A stretch of 64,000 nt of DNA from an uncultured marine group I thaumarchaeote (GTDB taxonomy: Archaea > Thermoproteota > Nitrososphaeria > Nitrososphaerales > Nitrosopumilaceae): contig CACFJZ010000001.1 in the NCBI GenBank assembly GCA_902566725.1, forward strand, positions 1-64,000, read 5' to 3'. The position numbers and the translations under genes were made by a program. The notes below the pieces were generated by a model. That model was given only the letters and a program-made list of their open reading frames with translations, was not told the DNA's origin and did no database searches. Shown piece after piece: positions 56,433 to 64,000 of the stretch (position 1 is its first letter; each line of letters begins with the position of its first letter).

Positions 56433-57179
56433 ATGGTAAACACAAGAATAATAGATTCAGAACCAGCACTAATACTAGAAAATGATGAAAAAAATTTGGT
56501 AATTTCTGATCTTCATATAGGATTCGAACATAAATTTTCATCAAACAAGATAGCAAATAGTAAGAATTCTTCAGTTAATGATATAATTGACAATGTGAAG
56601 AAAATTATAAAAAAAGAAAATCCAGATACATTGATTTTATTAGGCGATGTTAAGTCAAGCATACAAAATATAACAAAATCAGAATGGAATGATGTTCCAT
56701 ATTTTTTTGAAGAGTTGAATTCATTAGAAATAATATTAGTTCCAGGAAATCATGACGCAAACATTACAAGATTAATTCCTGACAATGTAACACTAATCAG
56801 TTCTAAAGGCATGATTATTGATGATGTTTTGTTAACACATGGACATACAATGCCATCAAAGAATTATTCAAATATAAACAACATCATAATGGGACATATA
56901 CATCCAGTGTATTTTGATGAAAATTCTTTGTTAAATGGAAAAAGAATTTGGATTTCAATTAAAACAGATAAATCAAAAATTTTTCCATCTACAAAAGGAA
57001 AAATCAACATTACAATTATTCCATCTTTCAATCCTTATTTTTATGCCACAGAAAAACGATATTACAAAAAATCAATTTCACCAATAGTTGAGAAAATCAA
57101 AGATTCGGCAATTGCAAAGATTGCAACTTTAGATGGAACCATAATTGGAAATGAGTCAATTATTAATCAGGTTTTGTAG
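56433..57179 (+). CDS. Metallophosphoesterase (ICC-like)
   Basis: A calcineurin-like phosphoesterase of 248 residues. All five motifs are present: DLHIG (about 26-30), GDVKS (about 73-77), GNHD (about 106-109), LTHGH (about 135-139) and GHIHP (about 153-157), which bind two metal ions. Relatives include ICC-like and archaeal 2',3'-cyclic-nucleotide phosphodiesterases; the substrate is open. I use ATG at 56433; a TTG one codon upstream is also possible. It ends 15 bases before the convergent carB gene. Confidence 0.9.
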   Translation: MVNTRIIDSEPALILENDEKNLVISDLHIGFEHKFSSNKIANSKNSSVNDIIDNVKKIIKKENPDTLILLGDVKSSIQNITKSEWNDVPYFFEELNSLEIILVPGNHDANITRLIPDNVTLISSKGMIIDDVLLTHGHTMPSKNYSNINNIIMGHIHPVYFDENSLLNGKRIWISIKTDKSKIFPSTKGKINITIIPSFNPYFYATEKRYYKKSISPIVEKIKDSAIAKIATLDGTIIGNESIINQVL

Positions 57180-57193
57180 GAGGGTTTGAAAAA

Positions 57194-60100
57194 TTACTCG
57201 ATAGAGTCGTATGGCTCAATAGGATCTTTGGTGGTCTCATTGCTTTGTAGCCATTCCAAGGTCTTTACAAAAGAATCAGCCAATTCAATTGTTGTAAGTA
57301 CCGGAATTCCCAATTCCAAGGATTTTCTTCTAATTTGATATTCATCGTCTAGCATTCCAACGTATTTTTCCAAGGAAAGTGTGCTAGGGATGTTTATGAT
57401 GAAATCAATTTTTTTCTCATATAATAGATCAGAGATATTTGGTTTACGTTCAGGTTCAGATATTTTATGTACAATTTCAATATCACCTACTTTTTCTTCA
57501 AAGAATTCAGCAGTATGTTCTGTGGCCAATAATTTGAATCCTAGTTGCTTAAGTTTTGCAATTGATGGGAGAAGTTTCTCTTTGTTTTCAGTACCTCCAG
57601 CAGTAATCAAAGCAGTTCCTTTTTCAGGTAAATTATAACCAACAGAGGTCAAACCTTTGGATAGTGCATCATAGAAACTATTTCCAAAACAAGCTGCTTC
57701 TCCAGTAGATTGCATTTCTACTCCTAATGCAATATCTGCACCATCTAGTTGCATAAATGAGAATTGAGGAACTTTTATTCCATAATTGTGGATTTTTTGC
57801 CATTTGTTTTCAGGAATTTTAGGTAATGGTTTATCCAGGATTGCTTTAGATGCAAGAGAGATAAGATTTGTCTTCACTAGTTTTGATACAAAGGGCATGG
57901 AACGAGATGCACGAATGTTTAGTTCAATTACATAAACATGGTCATCGTGTATTAAGAATTGAAGATTGAATGGACCTTTAACATTAAATGTTAATGCAAT
58001 TTTTTTGGTGTAATCATTTATAGTTTCAATTATTTTATTACTAAGACGCCAAGGGGGGATACACATCATTGCATCACCAGAATGAACTCCAGCAGAATCA
58101 ATATGTTCCACTATTGCACCAATAATTACTTCTTTGCCATTACTAATTCCGTCAACATCAACTTCAAGTGAGTCTAACATGAATTTTGAAATTACAACAG
58201 GATGATCTGGAGATACATCAGTTGCCTCTTTGACATATGTTTTGAGTTCATCTTGAGACCAAACAACTTTCATTGCAGCACCAGAAAGAACATAGGAAGG
58301 TCTGACAATTACAGGAAAACCAACTTCTTGTGCAAAATTTCTTGCCTCGTTGAGATTTGAAAATGCTTGCCATTTTGGTTGTTTAATGTGAAGTTTATCT
58401 AATTCGGCGCTAAACTTTGAACGGTCTTCTGCACGGTCGACATCAACGGCACTTGTTCCCAGGATATTGATTCCACGTTGTGCAAGACCAGGTGTCAAAT
58501 TATTTGCAGTTTGTCCACCCACACATGTGATTACACCTTTAGGGTTTTCAAAGTCAGCAATGTCCAGTAATCTCTCTTGGGTAAGTTCTTCAAAGTATAG
58601 ACGTGTACAAATATCATAATCAGTAGATACAGTTTCAGGATTACAATTAACAACTGATACATTTTTTTCTCCATTTTCTTGTAGACCCCAAACCATGTTC
58701 ACAGTTCCCCAATCAAATTCAACACTACTTCCAATTCGATATGGGCCTGCACCCACCACAACAATTCCTTTTTCATCAGGGGAGACCTTGATGTCATTTG
58801 TATTTCCCCCATAAGTCAGATAGAGATAGTTTGTTACTGCAGGCCATTCAGCAGCCAAAGTATCAATTTGTTTCACAGCAGGAATGATTCCAAAGTTTTT
58901 ACGAATTTCACGTACTTCATCAGGAGTTTTCTCTTTGACTCGTGCAATCTGGTTATCAGAAAATCCCATCTTTTTTGCATTTCGCAAAACAGATTCATCT
59001 AATTCAGATTCTTTGAGTTTTGATTCAGTGTTTACAATGTTTTGGATTTTTTCAATAAACCAAGGATCAATTGCAGATAGTTCGTATATTCTATTTACAG
59101 ATACCCCCATTTTTAATGCAATTGCAACATTGTATAATATTTGATCATCATGATGTGAGAGTTTGTATTCAATTTCTTCTTCGTTGTAGGTTTTACCATT
59201 TGAACGATTTAAGACAAGACCATCGTTTCCTATGTCAAGCATTCGAATTGCCTTTTGTAAAGATTCTTCAAATGTTCTTCCAACAGCCATGACCTCACCA
59301 ACAGATTTCATTGTTACACCGAGTTTACGATTAACAAGTTCAAATTTTGAGAAATCCCATCGAGGGTGTTTACAAACAACATAATCAAGTGATGGTTCAA
59401 AACATGCAGTTGTACTTTTTGTAATTCGGTTTACAAGTTCAGATAGATTGTATCCTAAACCAATCTTTGCAGACATGTATGCCAGAGGATAACCAGTGGC
59501 TTTACTAGCAAGAGCTGAAGAACGTGAAAGACGAGGATTGATTTCAATTGCAACATATCGATCCGAGTCAGAGTCAAGTGCATATTGTATATTACATTCA
59601 CCTACAATTCCAACATGTTTTGTAGCACGTAGAGCCGCAGTTCGTAGCATATGATATTCATGATTGTTAATTGTCTGGGAAGGAGCAACTACAATATTAT
59701 CACCGGTATGAACCTTCATAGAAAGAACATTTTCCATATTACATACAATTACATTATTTCCATCATAGTCTTGCATTACCTCGTATTCAATTTGCTTCCA
59801 ATGACCAATGTATTCTTCGACCAAGACCTGACCTACAAGACTAGCCTTACAACCACGTTCTACAATCTCATGGAGCTCAATTTCATTATGAGCAATTCCA
59901 CCACCACGCCCACCTAAAGTATACGCTACCCGAATGATTACAGGATATGATAATTCTTCAGCAACTTTTTTTGCATCCTCAAAATTTGTGACAGTTTTAC
60001 TTTTGAGGACAGGTACGTTTGCTTCACGCATAGAATCCTTGAAAAGCTGTCTATCCTCAGTGTTTTTAATTCCATTTACCTGAGTTCCAAGAACCTTAAC

Positions 60101-60436
60101 ATCATATTTTTTGAGAATTCCTGCCTCTTCTAATTTTACACCACAGTTCAATGCAGTTTGTCCACCGTATGCGAGCATTATTCCATCAGGTCTTTCTTTT
60201 TCCACAATGGATTCTACATACTTTGGCGTGACAGGTAAAAGGTAAACCTGGTCTGCAAAACGAGTATCTGTTTGAATTGTTGCAATATTTGGATTGATTA
60301 AAACACTTTTGATTCCATCTTCATGAATTGCCTTCAAACATTGACTTCCAGAATAATCAAATTCTCCAGCTTCACCAATTTTTATTGCACCACTTCCAAG
60401 TACAAGAATTTTCTTCAGTGATTCATTTTTTGGCAT
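57194..60436 (-). CDS. carB: Carbamoyl-phosphate synthase large subunit
   Basis: The 1080-residue synthetase subunit uses two ATP, bicarbonate and ammonia to form carbamoyl phosphate for pyrimidines and arginine. Two homologous ATP-grasp halves are present: the first with 'GSGAIKIGEAGEFDYSGSQ' and 'YTLGGRGGGIAH' (about 169-180), the second with 'GAGPYRIGSSVEFDWGTVN' and 'SYVLSGAAMKVV', followed by the C-terminal MGS-like allosteric domain (about 940 onward, 'GTALITAGGTENKEKLLP'). It follows carA by 2 bases. Confidence 0.97.
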   Translation of the reverse strand: MPKNESLKKILVLGSGAIKIGEAGEFDYSGSQCLKAIHEDGIKSVLINPNIATIQTDTRFADQVYLLPVTPKYVESIVEKERPDGIMLAYGGQTALNCGVKLEEAGILKKYDVKVLGTQVNGIKNTEDRQLFKDSMREANVPVLKSKTVTNFEDAKKVAEELSYPVIIRVAYTLGGRGGGIAHNEIELHEIVERGCKASLVGQVLVEEYIGHWKQIEYEVMQDYDGNNVIVCNMENVLSMKVHTGDNIVVAPSQTINNHEYHMLRTAALRATKHVGIVGECNIQYALDSDSDRYVAIEINPRLSRSSALASKATGYPLAYMSAKIGLGYNLSELVNRITKSTTACFEPSLDYVVCKHPRWDFSKFELVNRKLGVTMKSVGEVMAVGRTFEESLQKAIRMLDIGNDGLVLNRSNGKTYNEEEIEYKLSHHDDQILYNVAIALKMGVSVNRIYELSAIDPWFIEKIQNIVNTESKLKESELDESVLRNAKKMGFSDNQIARVKEKTPDEVREIRKNFGIIPAVKQIDTLAAEWPAVTNYLYLTYGGNTNDIKVSPDEKGIVVVGAGPYRIGSSVEFDWGTVNMVWGLQENGEKNVSVVNCNPETVSTDYDICTRLYFEELTQERLLDIADFENPKGVITCVGGQTANNLTPGLAQRGINILGTSAVDVDRAEDRSKFSAELDKLHIKQPKWQAFSNLNEARNFAQEVGFPVIVRPSYVLSGAAMKVVWSQDELKTYVKEATDVSPDHPVVISKFMLDSLEVDVDGISNGKEVIIGAIVEHIDSAGVHSGDAMMCIPPWRLSNKIIETINDYTKKIALTFNVKGPFNLQFLIHDDHVYVIELNIRASRSMPFVSKLVKTNLISLASKAILDKPLPKIPENKWQKIHNYGIKVPQFSFMQLDGADIALGVEMQSTGEAACFGNSFYDALSKGLTSVGYNLPEKGTALITAGGTENKEKLLPSIAKLKQLGFKLLATEHTAEFFEEKVGDIEIVHKISEPERKPNISDLLYEKKIDFIINIPSTLSLEKYVGMLDDEYQIRRKSLELGIPVLTTIELADSFVKTLEWLQSNETTKDPIEPYDSIE

Positions 60437-60438
60437 TT

Positions 60439-61578
60439 TTATTTCTCCATTAATTTTTTTAATTCGTTAAAGACATATTTACAATCAAAAGGACCAGGTG
60501 CAGCTTCGGGATGGAATTGTACTGCGATACAGCTTTTGGTTTTATGTTTAATACCTTCAACAGTATCATCATCAGCATTTGCAAACCATAATTTGAAATC
60601 AGATTTTTCTAAAGACTCAGGTTTAATTCCATATCCATGGTTTTGGCTAGTAACAAATACTTGATTGTTTTCTAAATTAACACAAGGTTTGTTTTGACCA
60701 CGATGTCCATATTTTAGTTTGTAAGTTTCAGTATTTCCTGCAATTCCAATGATTTGTGCACCTAGACAAATACCTAGAGTAGGAATATTATTTTCAATGA
60801 GTTTTTTTGCAGTGTCAATTGTATCAGGGCAGTTTTGGGGATCTCCAGGACCGCTACTCAGTACAACACCTTTTGGATTATATGACATTATTTTTTCGTA
60901 AGAAGTATCCCATGGGACAACTATTGCTTTGTAACCCAATTCTCTTACATTTCTAACAATTGCATTTTTTGCACCAGTATCAATGACGACAACGGATTGG
61001 TTTTCAGTGCCAAAGATTTTTTCTTCTTTAGTAGATACAATATCCATGAATTTTTCAGAAGTGTATGTTTTGATATTAGAAAGTTCATTTTGTATTTTTT
61101 CAACGTCAATTTCCTCATCAGAGACTACCAACGCAGCCATCATTACACCACTACTTGTAAGTTTCTTAGTAATTGCTCTAGTATCAATTCCAGATATTCC
61201 TGGAACCTTTTCATTAAACATCCATTCATCTAAAGTCATTTTCAGATTCCAGTGACTTGCAGTTTGAGATAATTCATGAATCACAAGACCTCTAATCTGC
61301 ATCACATCAGATTCAAAGAATTTAGAAATTCCATCCTCATCAACTGCGTCTAAATCAGGAATTCCATAGTTTCCAACTAGAGGGTAAGTTAAGGTGAGGA
61401 TTTGGCCATTGTAAGATGGATCAGTTAAAGCCTCAGTATAGCCTACCATTCCTGTATTGAAGACAATTTCGCCAAATACAGTGGTAGAATAGCCAAATCC
61501 CATTCCATCTAAAACAGTACCATCAGAAAGGATCAGCTTCCCAAACTTGTTTGCATGTTTGGATTTCTTTGTAGTTAT
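60439..61578 (-). CDS. carA: Carbamoyl-phosphate synthase small subunit, apparent AUA start
   Basis: Glutamine amidotransferase subunit supplying ammonia to CarB. The C-terminal class I glutaminase has the nucleophile in GICLGAQ and the His-Glu in FHPEAAPG. The first ATG (61503) would give 354 residues starting MGFGYSTT, lacking the family's opening strand. That strand, KLILSDGTVLDG, is encoded immediately upstream in frame, with no ATG, GTG or TTG before the stop at 61588. An ATA at 61576-61578 preceded by GAGGG and 5 nt would give 379 residues, normal for CarA. I take this as the start; a start-codon change or sequencing error is the alternative. carB follows after 2 bases. Confidence 0.9.
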   Translation of the reverse strand: MTTKKSKHANKFGKLILSDGTVLDGMGFGYSTTVFGEIVFNTGMVGYTEALTDPSYNGQILTLTYPLVGNYGIPDLDAVDEDGISKFFESDVMQIRGLVIHELSQTASHWNLKMTLDEWMFNEKVPGISGIDTRAITKKLTSSGVMMAALVVSDEEIDVEKIQNELSNIKTYTSEKFMDIVSTKEEKIFGTENQSVVVIDTGAKNAIVRNVRELGYKAIVVPWDTSYEKIMSYNPKGVVLSSGPGDPQNCPDTIDTAKKLIENNIPTLGICLGAQIIGIAGNTETYKLKYGHRGQNKPCVNLENNQVFVTSQNHGYGIKPESLEKSDFKLWFANADDDTVEGIKHKTKSCIAVQFHPEAAPGPFDCKYVFNELKKLMEK

Positions 61579-61646
61579 TGTGACCCTCTACAAGTCTCTT
61601 TGAATCAGGATTTAAAAGCTTCTTTGCTGATCGATGTCAAGACCGA

Positions 61647-62855
61647 TCAGAGTGCACCAAATGATTCACTCCATTTATGATATGCACGGATGTTTTCAAT
61701 GGAGACGCTAGGTTTTCTTTTTGATTTAATATCTTTAAAGTCAGCCATTGTTAACTCACGTGGATCTTGTGGAGTTTCACCTTCTACAGGTTCATGATAA
61801 GTGGAGGATTTGAATAATTCATTTACAACTAACAACTGAGCACCCTGACATACATCTTTAATATCACTTGCACTATATCCATCAAATTGTTTTGCAAGAG
61901 TTACAAGATTGAATCTTGAGGATTTCTTTAATGGGCTCGTATATTGTTCGAATAATTTGTTCCGTGCATCTTGATTTGGAAGAGAGACATAGATTCGTTT
62001 TTGAAATCGTCTCAAGAAAGGCTCATCTAAGCTCCATGGTTTGTTAGTTGCCCCAATTACATACATCATGGTTTCTTTGCCTTTCCCATTTACACCATCT
62101 AATTCTGATAAGAATTGATTTTTTGCTCTAATTTCTCCGCCAACTTCACTATTTCTATCTCCAAGTAAAGAATCAACTTCATCAATGAATAAAATGACGG
62201 GTTTTCCTTCACGTTCATTGTACTTTCTTGCCATATTGAATAATTTTGAAACATTTTTTTCTGCTTCACCAAGCCATTTACTCATCATGGATGCGGCATC
62301 GACATTAATGAAATAACCATCTAATTCATTTGCAGTAGCTGCTGCTAGCATAGTTTTTCCGGTTCCAGGAGGACCATAAAGTAACATTCCACGTGGCCAA
62401 CCTAATGGGAATAAATCAGGTCTTTTACTTGGATATACAATAGATTCACGTAAAGCACCTTTTGCATCTTCTAGTCCAACAACTTCAGACCATTTTACAT
62501 CAGGTTTTTCTTTCATTACAAGGTCTTCAAGATCATTATCATCATCTTTGTGTGGTTGTGCTCTTGCAAGTGCCTTTTTTTGCTCCTCAGGAGATGCGTT
62601 TGGGTCAACAACAGGTTCAATATCACCACGAGTTTCACGTAAAGCCTTGATTCGTTCCTGATATTTTTTAAAACTATCCATATAGATTTTGTTTAAACTA
62701 CTTGTAGGATAAAGGCGAATTAATTTCATAAGAGTGTCAGAGGCTTTTTGATAATCCTCAATTGCCATACCGGCAGCACCTTGAGAATCAGCTCTAATAG
62801 CAGATGCTGCATATTTGCTAGCGCTTTTTTCTAATTCTTGTGGAGCCATACTCAT
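61647..62855 (-). CDS. cdvC: CdvC, Vps4-like AAA+ ATPase of the ESCRT division system
   Basis: Disassembles ESCRT-III (CdvB) polymers during cell division. The 402-residue protein has an N-terminal MIT domain (about 1-75, helical, 'ADSQGAAGMAIEDYQKASDT'), a linker, then an AAA+ core with Walker A GPPGTGKT (about 160-167), Walker B 'ILFIDEVDSLLGDR' (about 220) and the arginine-finger/sensor region 'GATNKPWSLDEPFLRRFQKRIY'. The C-terminus has the Vps4-type helix. It lies upstream of carA on the same strand with a 68-base spacer. CdvA is at 8518-9324; CdvB is not in the window. Confidence 0.95.
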   Translation of the reverse strand: MSMAPQELEKSASKYAASAIRADSQGAAGMAIEDYQKASDTLMKLIRLYPTSSLNKIYMDSFKKYQERIKALRETRGDIEPVVDPNASPEEQKKALARAQPHKDDDNDLEDLVMKEKPDVKWSEVVGLEDAKGALRESIVYPSKRPDLFPLGWPRGMLLYGPPGTGKTMLAAATANELDGYFINVDAASMMSKWLGEAEKNVSKLFNMARKYNEREGKPVILFIDEVDSLLGDRNSEVGGEIRAKNQFLSELDGVNGKGKETMMYVIGATNKPWSLDEPFLRRFQKRIYVSLPNQDARNKLFEQYTSPLKKSSRFNLVTLAKQFDGYSASDIKDVCQGAQLLVVNELFKSSTYHEPVEGETPQDPRELTMADFKDIKSKRKPSVSIENIRAYHKWSESFGAL

Positions 62856-63009
62856 ATTATTTCACAGATGAATTCAGTCGTGATTTGACTAGGTATTAGC
62901 GAGAGTAAACTGGTATCGAAATTTTGGTAAAATAAAATCAACTGAAATCAGTCTCGACGCCTGAATAATTCTCAAATAAGACTAAATATCCAAGTTTGAA
63001 TGAAAATTC

Positions 63010-63468
63010 ATGATTGAAGACAGATTAAGAGAATTATCAATCGAACTTCCAACACCGCCTAGTCCAGCTGGTTCATACATTCCAGTTGTGACCACAGGAA
63101 ATCTTGCTTTTGTTTCAGGACAAATTCCTATGAGAGATGGAAAAGTGATTTTTGAAGGAAAGGTTCCAGAACAACAATCATTAGAATCAGCTAGGGATGC
63201 AGCAAAAATTTGCATAATTAATGGACTTGCTCAATTAAAAGCAAATCTAGGTTCATTAGATAAAATTAGAAAATTTGTAAGGATTTCAGGATTTGTGAAT
63301 TCCAGTCCAAGTTTTATAGAACAACCAAAAGTAATCAACGCTGCATCAGATTTGCTAGTCGAAATATTTGGAGATATGGCAAAACATTCTAGAATCGCAG
63401 TCGGGGTTGCAAGCCTTCCATTAAATTCAACAGTAGAAATTGATATGGTCGTAGAATTTTCTACTTAA
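63010..63468 (+). CDS. RidA/YjgF-family protein
   Basis: A 152-residue protein of the RidA/YjgF/L-PSP family with 'PPSPAGSYIPVVTTGNLAFVSGQIP' region markers cut for citation: GNLAFVSGQIP (about 33-43), 'ARDAAKICIINGLAQLKANL' (about 61-80) and 'HSRIAVGVASLPLNSTVEID' (about 128-147). The family includes imine deaminases; the key Arg of the active subgroup (R105) aligns near 'HSRIAVG' but this cannot be confirmed by eye. It is divergent from cdvC and overlaps the convergent hemerythrin gene by 8 bases. Confidence 0.88.
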   Translation: MIEDRLRELSIELPTPPSPAGSYIPVVTTGNLAFVSGQIPMRDGKVIFEGKVPEQQSLESARDAAKICIINGLAQLKANLGSLDKIRKFVRISGFVNSSPSFIEQPKVINAASDLLVEIFGDMAKHSRIAVGVASLPLNSTVEIDMVVEFST

Positions 63469-64000
63469 TCTCAGAGACAGATTTTTCTAGATCATCAGCT
63501 AATGCTTCATAATCAGAACGTGTTTTACCAAGTTCTTTGAGTTTTTTCTCTTCTACATCTTCCAGATGTTTGTCAACATCTTTTGCAGCATGGTTTAATC
63601 GAGCTTCTGCCATCATGAATAAACGGTTATTTTCTTTCCACAGATGTTCTGTAACATGTTGAACATACACCTCAAGTGAGAGAATTAGATCCTCAGAATC
63701 ATTTGTTTCAAGATATTTTTTTGATGCTTCTTCTATTTTTTCAGCTATTGCTTTAGTACGTTCATGATCTACGAGCATCATTCGAATTGGACCCATATGA
63801 GTAGGCATTCCAGCCTTCTCAAGTGCAGGGAAAAATGCCTCTTCTTCTTTACCATGATGACAAACATCAGTAAAGTTTTGAGTAAAATCAATGGTGGGAA
63901 GAAGTATTTGTTCAGGAATTTGTTTTCCGTCTTTGAGAAGTTTTATTGTAGCATCTAAAGCCTGTAATACTTTTTCAATTAACTTGTGATCTTTTCTTAG
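63461..64000 (-). CDS. Hemerythrin-like HHE-domain protein (cut by window edge)
   Basis: The 3' 179 codons of a hemerythrin HHE-domain protein; the start lies beyond the window. Iron or other metal ligands are visible in order: DHKLIEK (His), VCHHGKEEEAFFP (His and Glu), VDHERTK (His) and VQHVTEHLWKENNRLF (His, His and Glu), a complete four-helix di-iron set. HHE proteins bind oxygen or nitric oxide, or act in iron and stress sensing; the specific role is unknown. An internal ATG at 63808 is not the start, because the domain begins upstream. Confidence 0.86.
   Translation of the reverse strand, partial: LRKDHKLIEKVLQALDATIKLLKDGKQIPEQILLPTIDFTQNFTDVCHHGKEEEAFFPALEKAGMPTHMGPIRMMLVDHERTKAIAEKIEEASKKYLETNDSEDLILSLEVYVQHVTEHLWKENNRLFMMAEARLNHAAKDVDKHLEDVEEKKLKELGKTRSDYEALADDLEKSVSEIK

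Noticed and set aside
62856-63009. Possible C/D-box RNA between cdvC and the RidA-like gene
   Set aside because: There are CTGA-like and TGAT-like words, but no correctly ordered C and D boxes flanking guide-length segments; it reads as an ordinary divergent promoter region.
63764-63958. Plus-strand frame opposite the hemerythrin gene
   Set aside because: It is the shadow of the HHE-domain gene, which has a complete set of metal ligands on the minus strand and continues to the window edge.

Overview
The window looks like a chromosome segment of an ammonia-oxidising thaumarchaeon (Nitrososphaerota), closest in gene content to Nitrosopumilus-type marine lineages. The grounds are an AT-rich, very compact genome with short spacers and many putatively leaderless genes (a TATA element about 25-30 bases before the start codon); an ESCRT-type cell-division pair (CdvA and the CdvC/Vps4 ATPase); archaeal translation and replication genes (EF-1A, S10, Rpo12, FEN1, ATP-dependent DNA ligase, tRNA-splicing endonuclease, A-type ATPase subunit F); archaeal type V FBP aldolase/phosphatase; a J-domain-ferredoxin fusion typical of Thaumarchaeota; a cupredoxin; and enzymes that fit the 3-hydroxypropionate/4-hydroxybutyrate cycle. 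There is no phage, transposon, CRISPR array or rRNA. One tRNA gene is present, an intron-containing tRNA-Ser(CGA). No stretch over 300 bases lacks a gene.

Layout. 0-9.5 kb: start of metG (cut by the window edge), ahcY, a Rieske protein, nadE, cysS, a universal stress protein, tRNA-Ser, fen, two small proteins, acetyl-CoA synthetase and cdvA. 9.5-18.3 kb: a duplicated ThyX-like protein, msrB, homoserine dehydrogenase, a PUA protein, a proteasome beta subunit, a histone-H1-like basic protein, an M20 peptidase, nnrD, trmI and queE. 18.3-26.4 kb: an accessory stretch rich in very small zinc-finger and membrane proteins, a TPR protein, two cupins, the J-domain-ferredoxin, a HIT protein, 3-hydroxyacyl-CoA dehydrogenase and Rpo12. 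26.4-33.5 kb: rps10, tuf, fbp, DNA ligase, a PhoU-like protein and endA. 33.5-46.3 kb: a double-SDR reductase with a hot-dog partner, a TauE permease, an Lrp-type RAM domain, SIMPL and TPR proteins, argS, a HAD phosphatase, a DRG GTPase, a methylpurine glycosylase, DedA, an ABC ATPase and aspS. 46.3-51.2 kb: branched-chain amino-acid operon ilvB-ilvN-leuA-leuB. 51.2-64 kb: an aldolase with a repeat tail, a zinc alcohol dehydrogenase, atpF, a cupredoxin, a phosphoesterase, carAB, cdvC, a RidA-like protein and a hemerythrin (cut by the window edge).

Points most worth a second look: (1) a 20-codon reading frame just upstream of ilvB whose last nine residues include seven Ile/Leu/Val, followed by two overlapping stem options, resembling a bacterial-type attenuator; (2) carA, whose conserved N-terminus is only encoded if translation starts at an AUA placed 5 nt after GAGGG; (3) a double-SDR protein resembling half of Chloroflexus malonyl-CoA reductase but with the active-site Lys replaced by Gln; (4) four divergent gene pairs that appear to share one TATA element; (5) six convergent pairs whose stop codons overlap by exactly 4 bp; (6) three unrelated genes sharing the same 12-nt start encoding MGLF.
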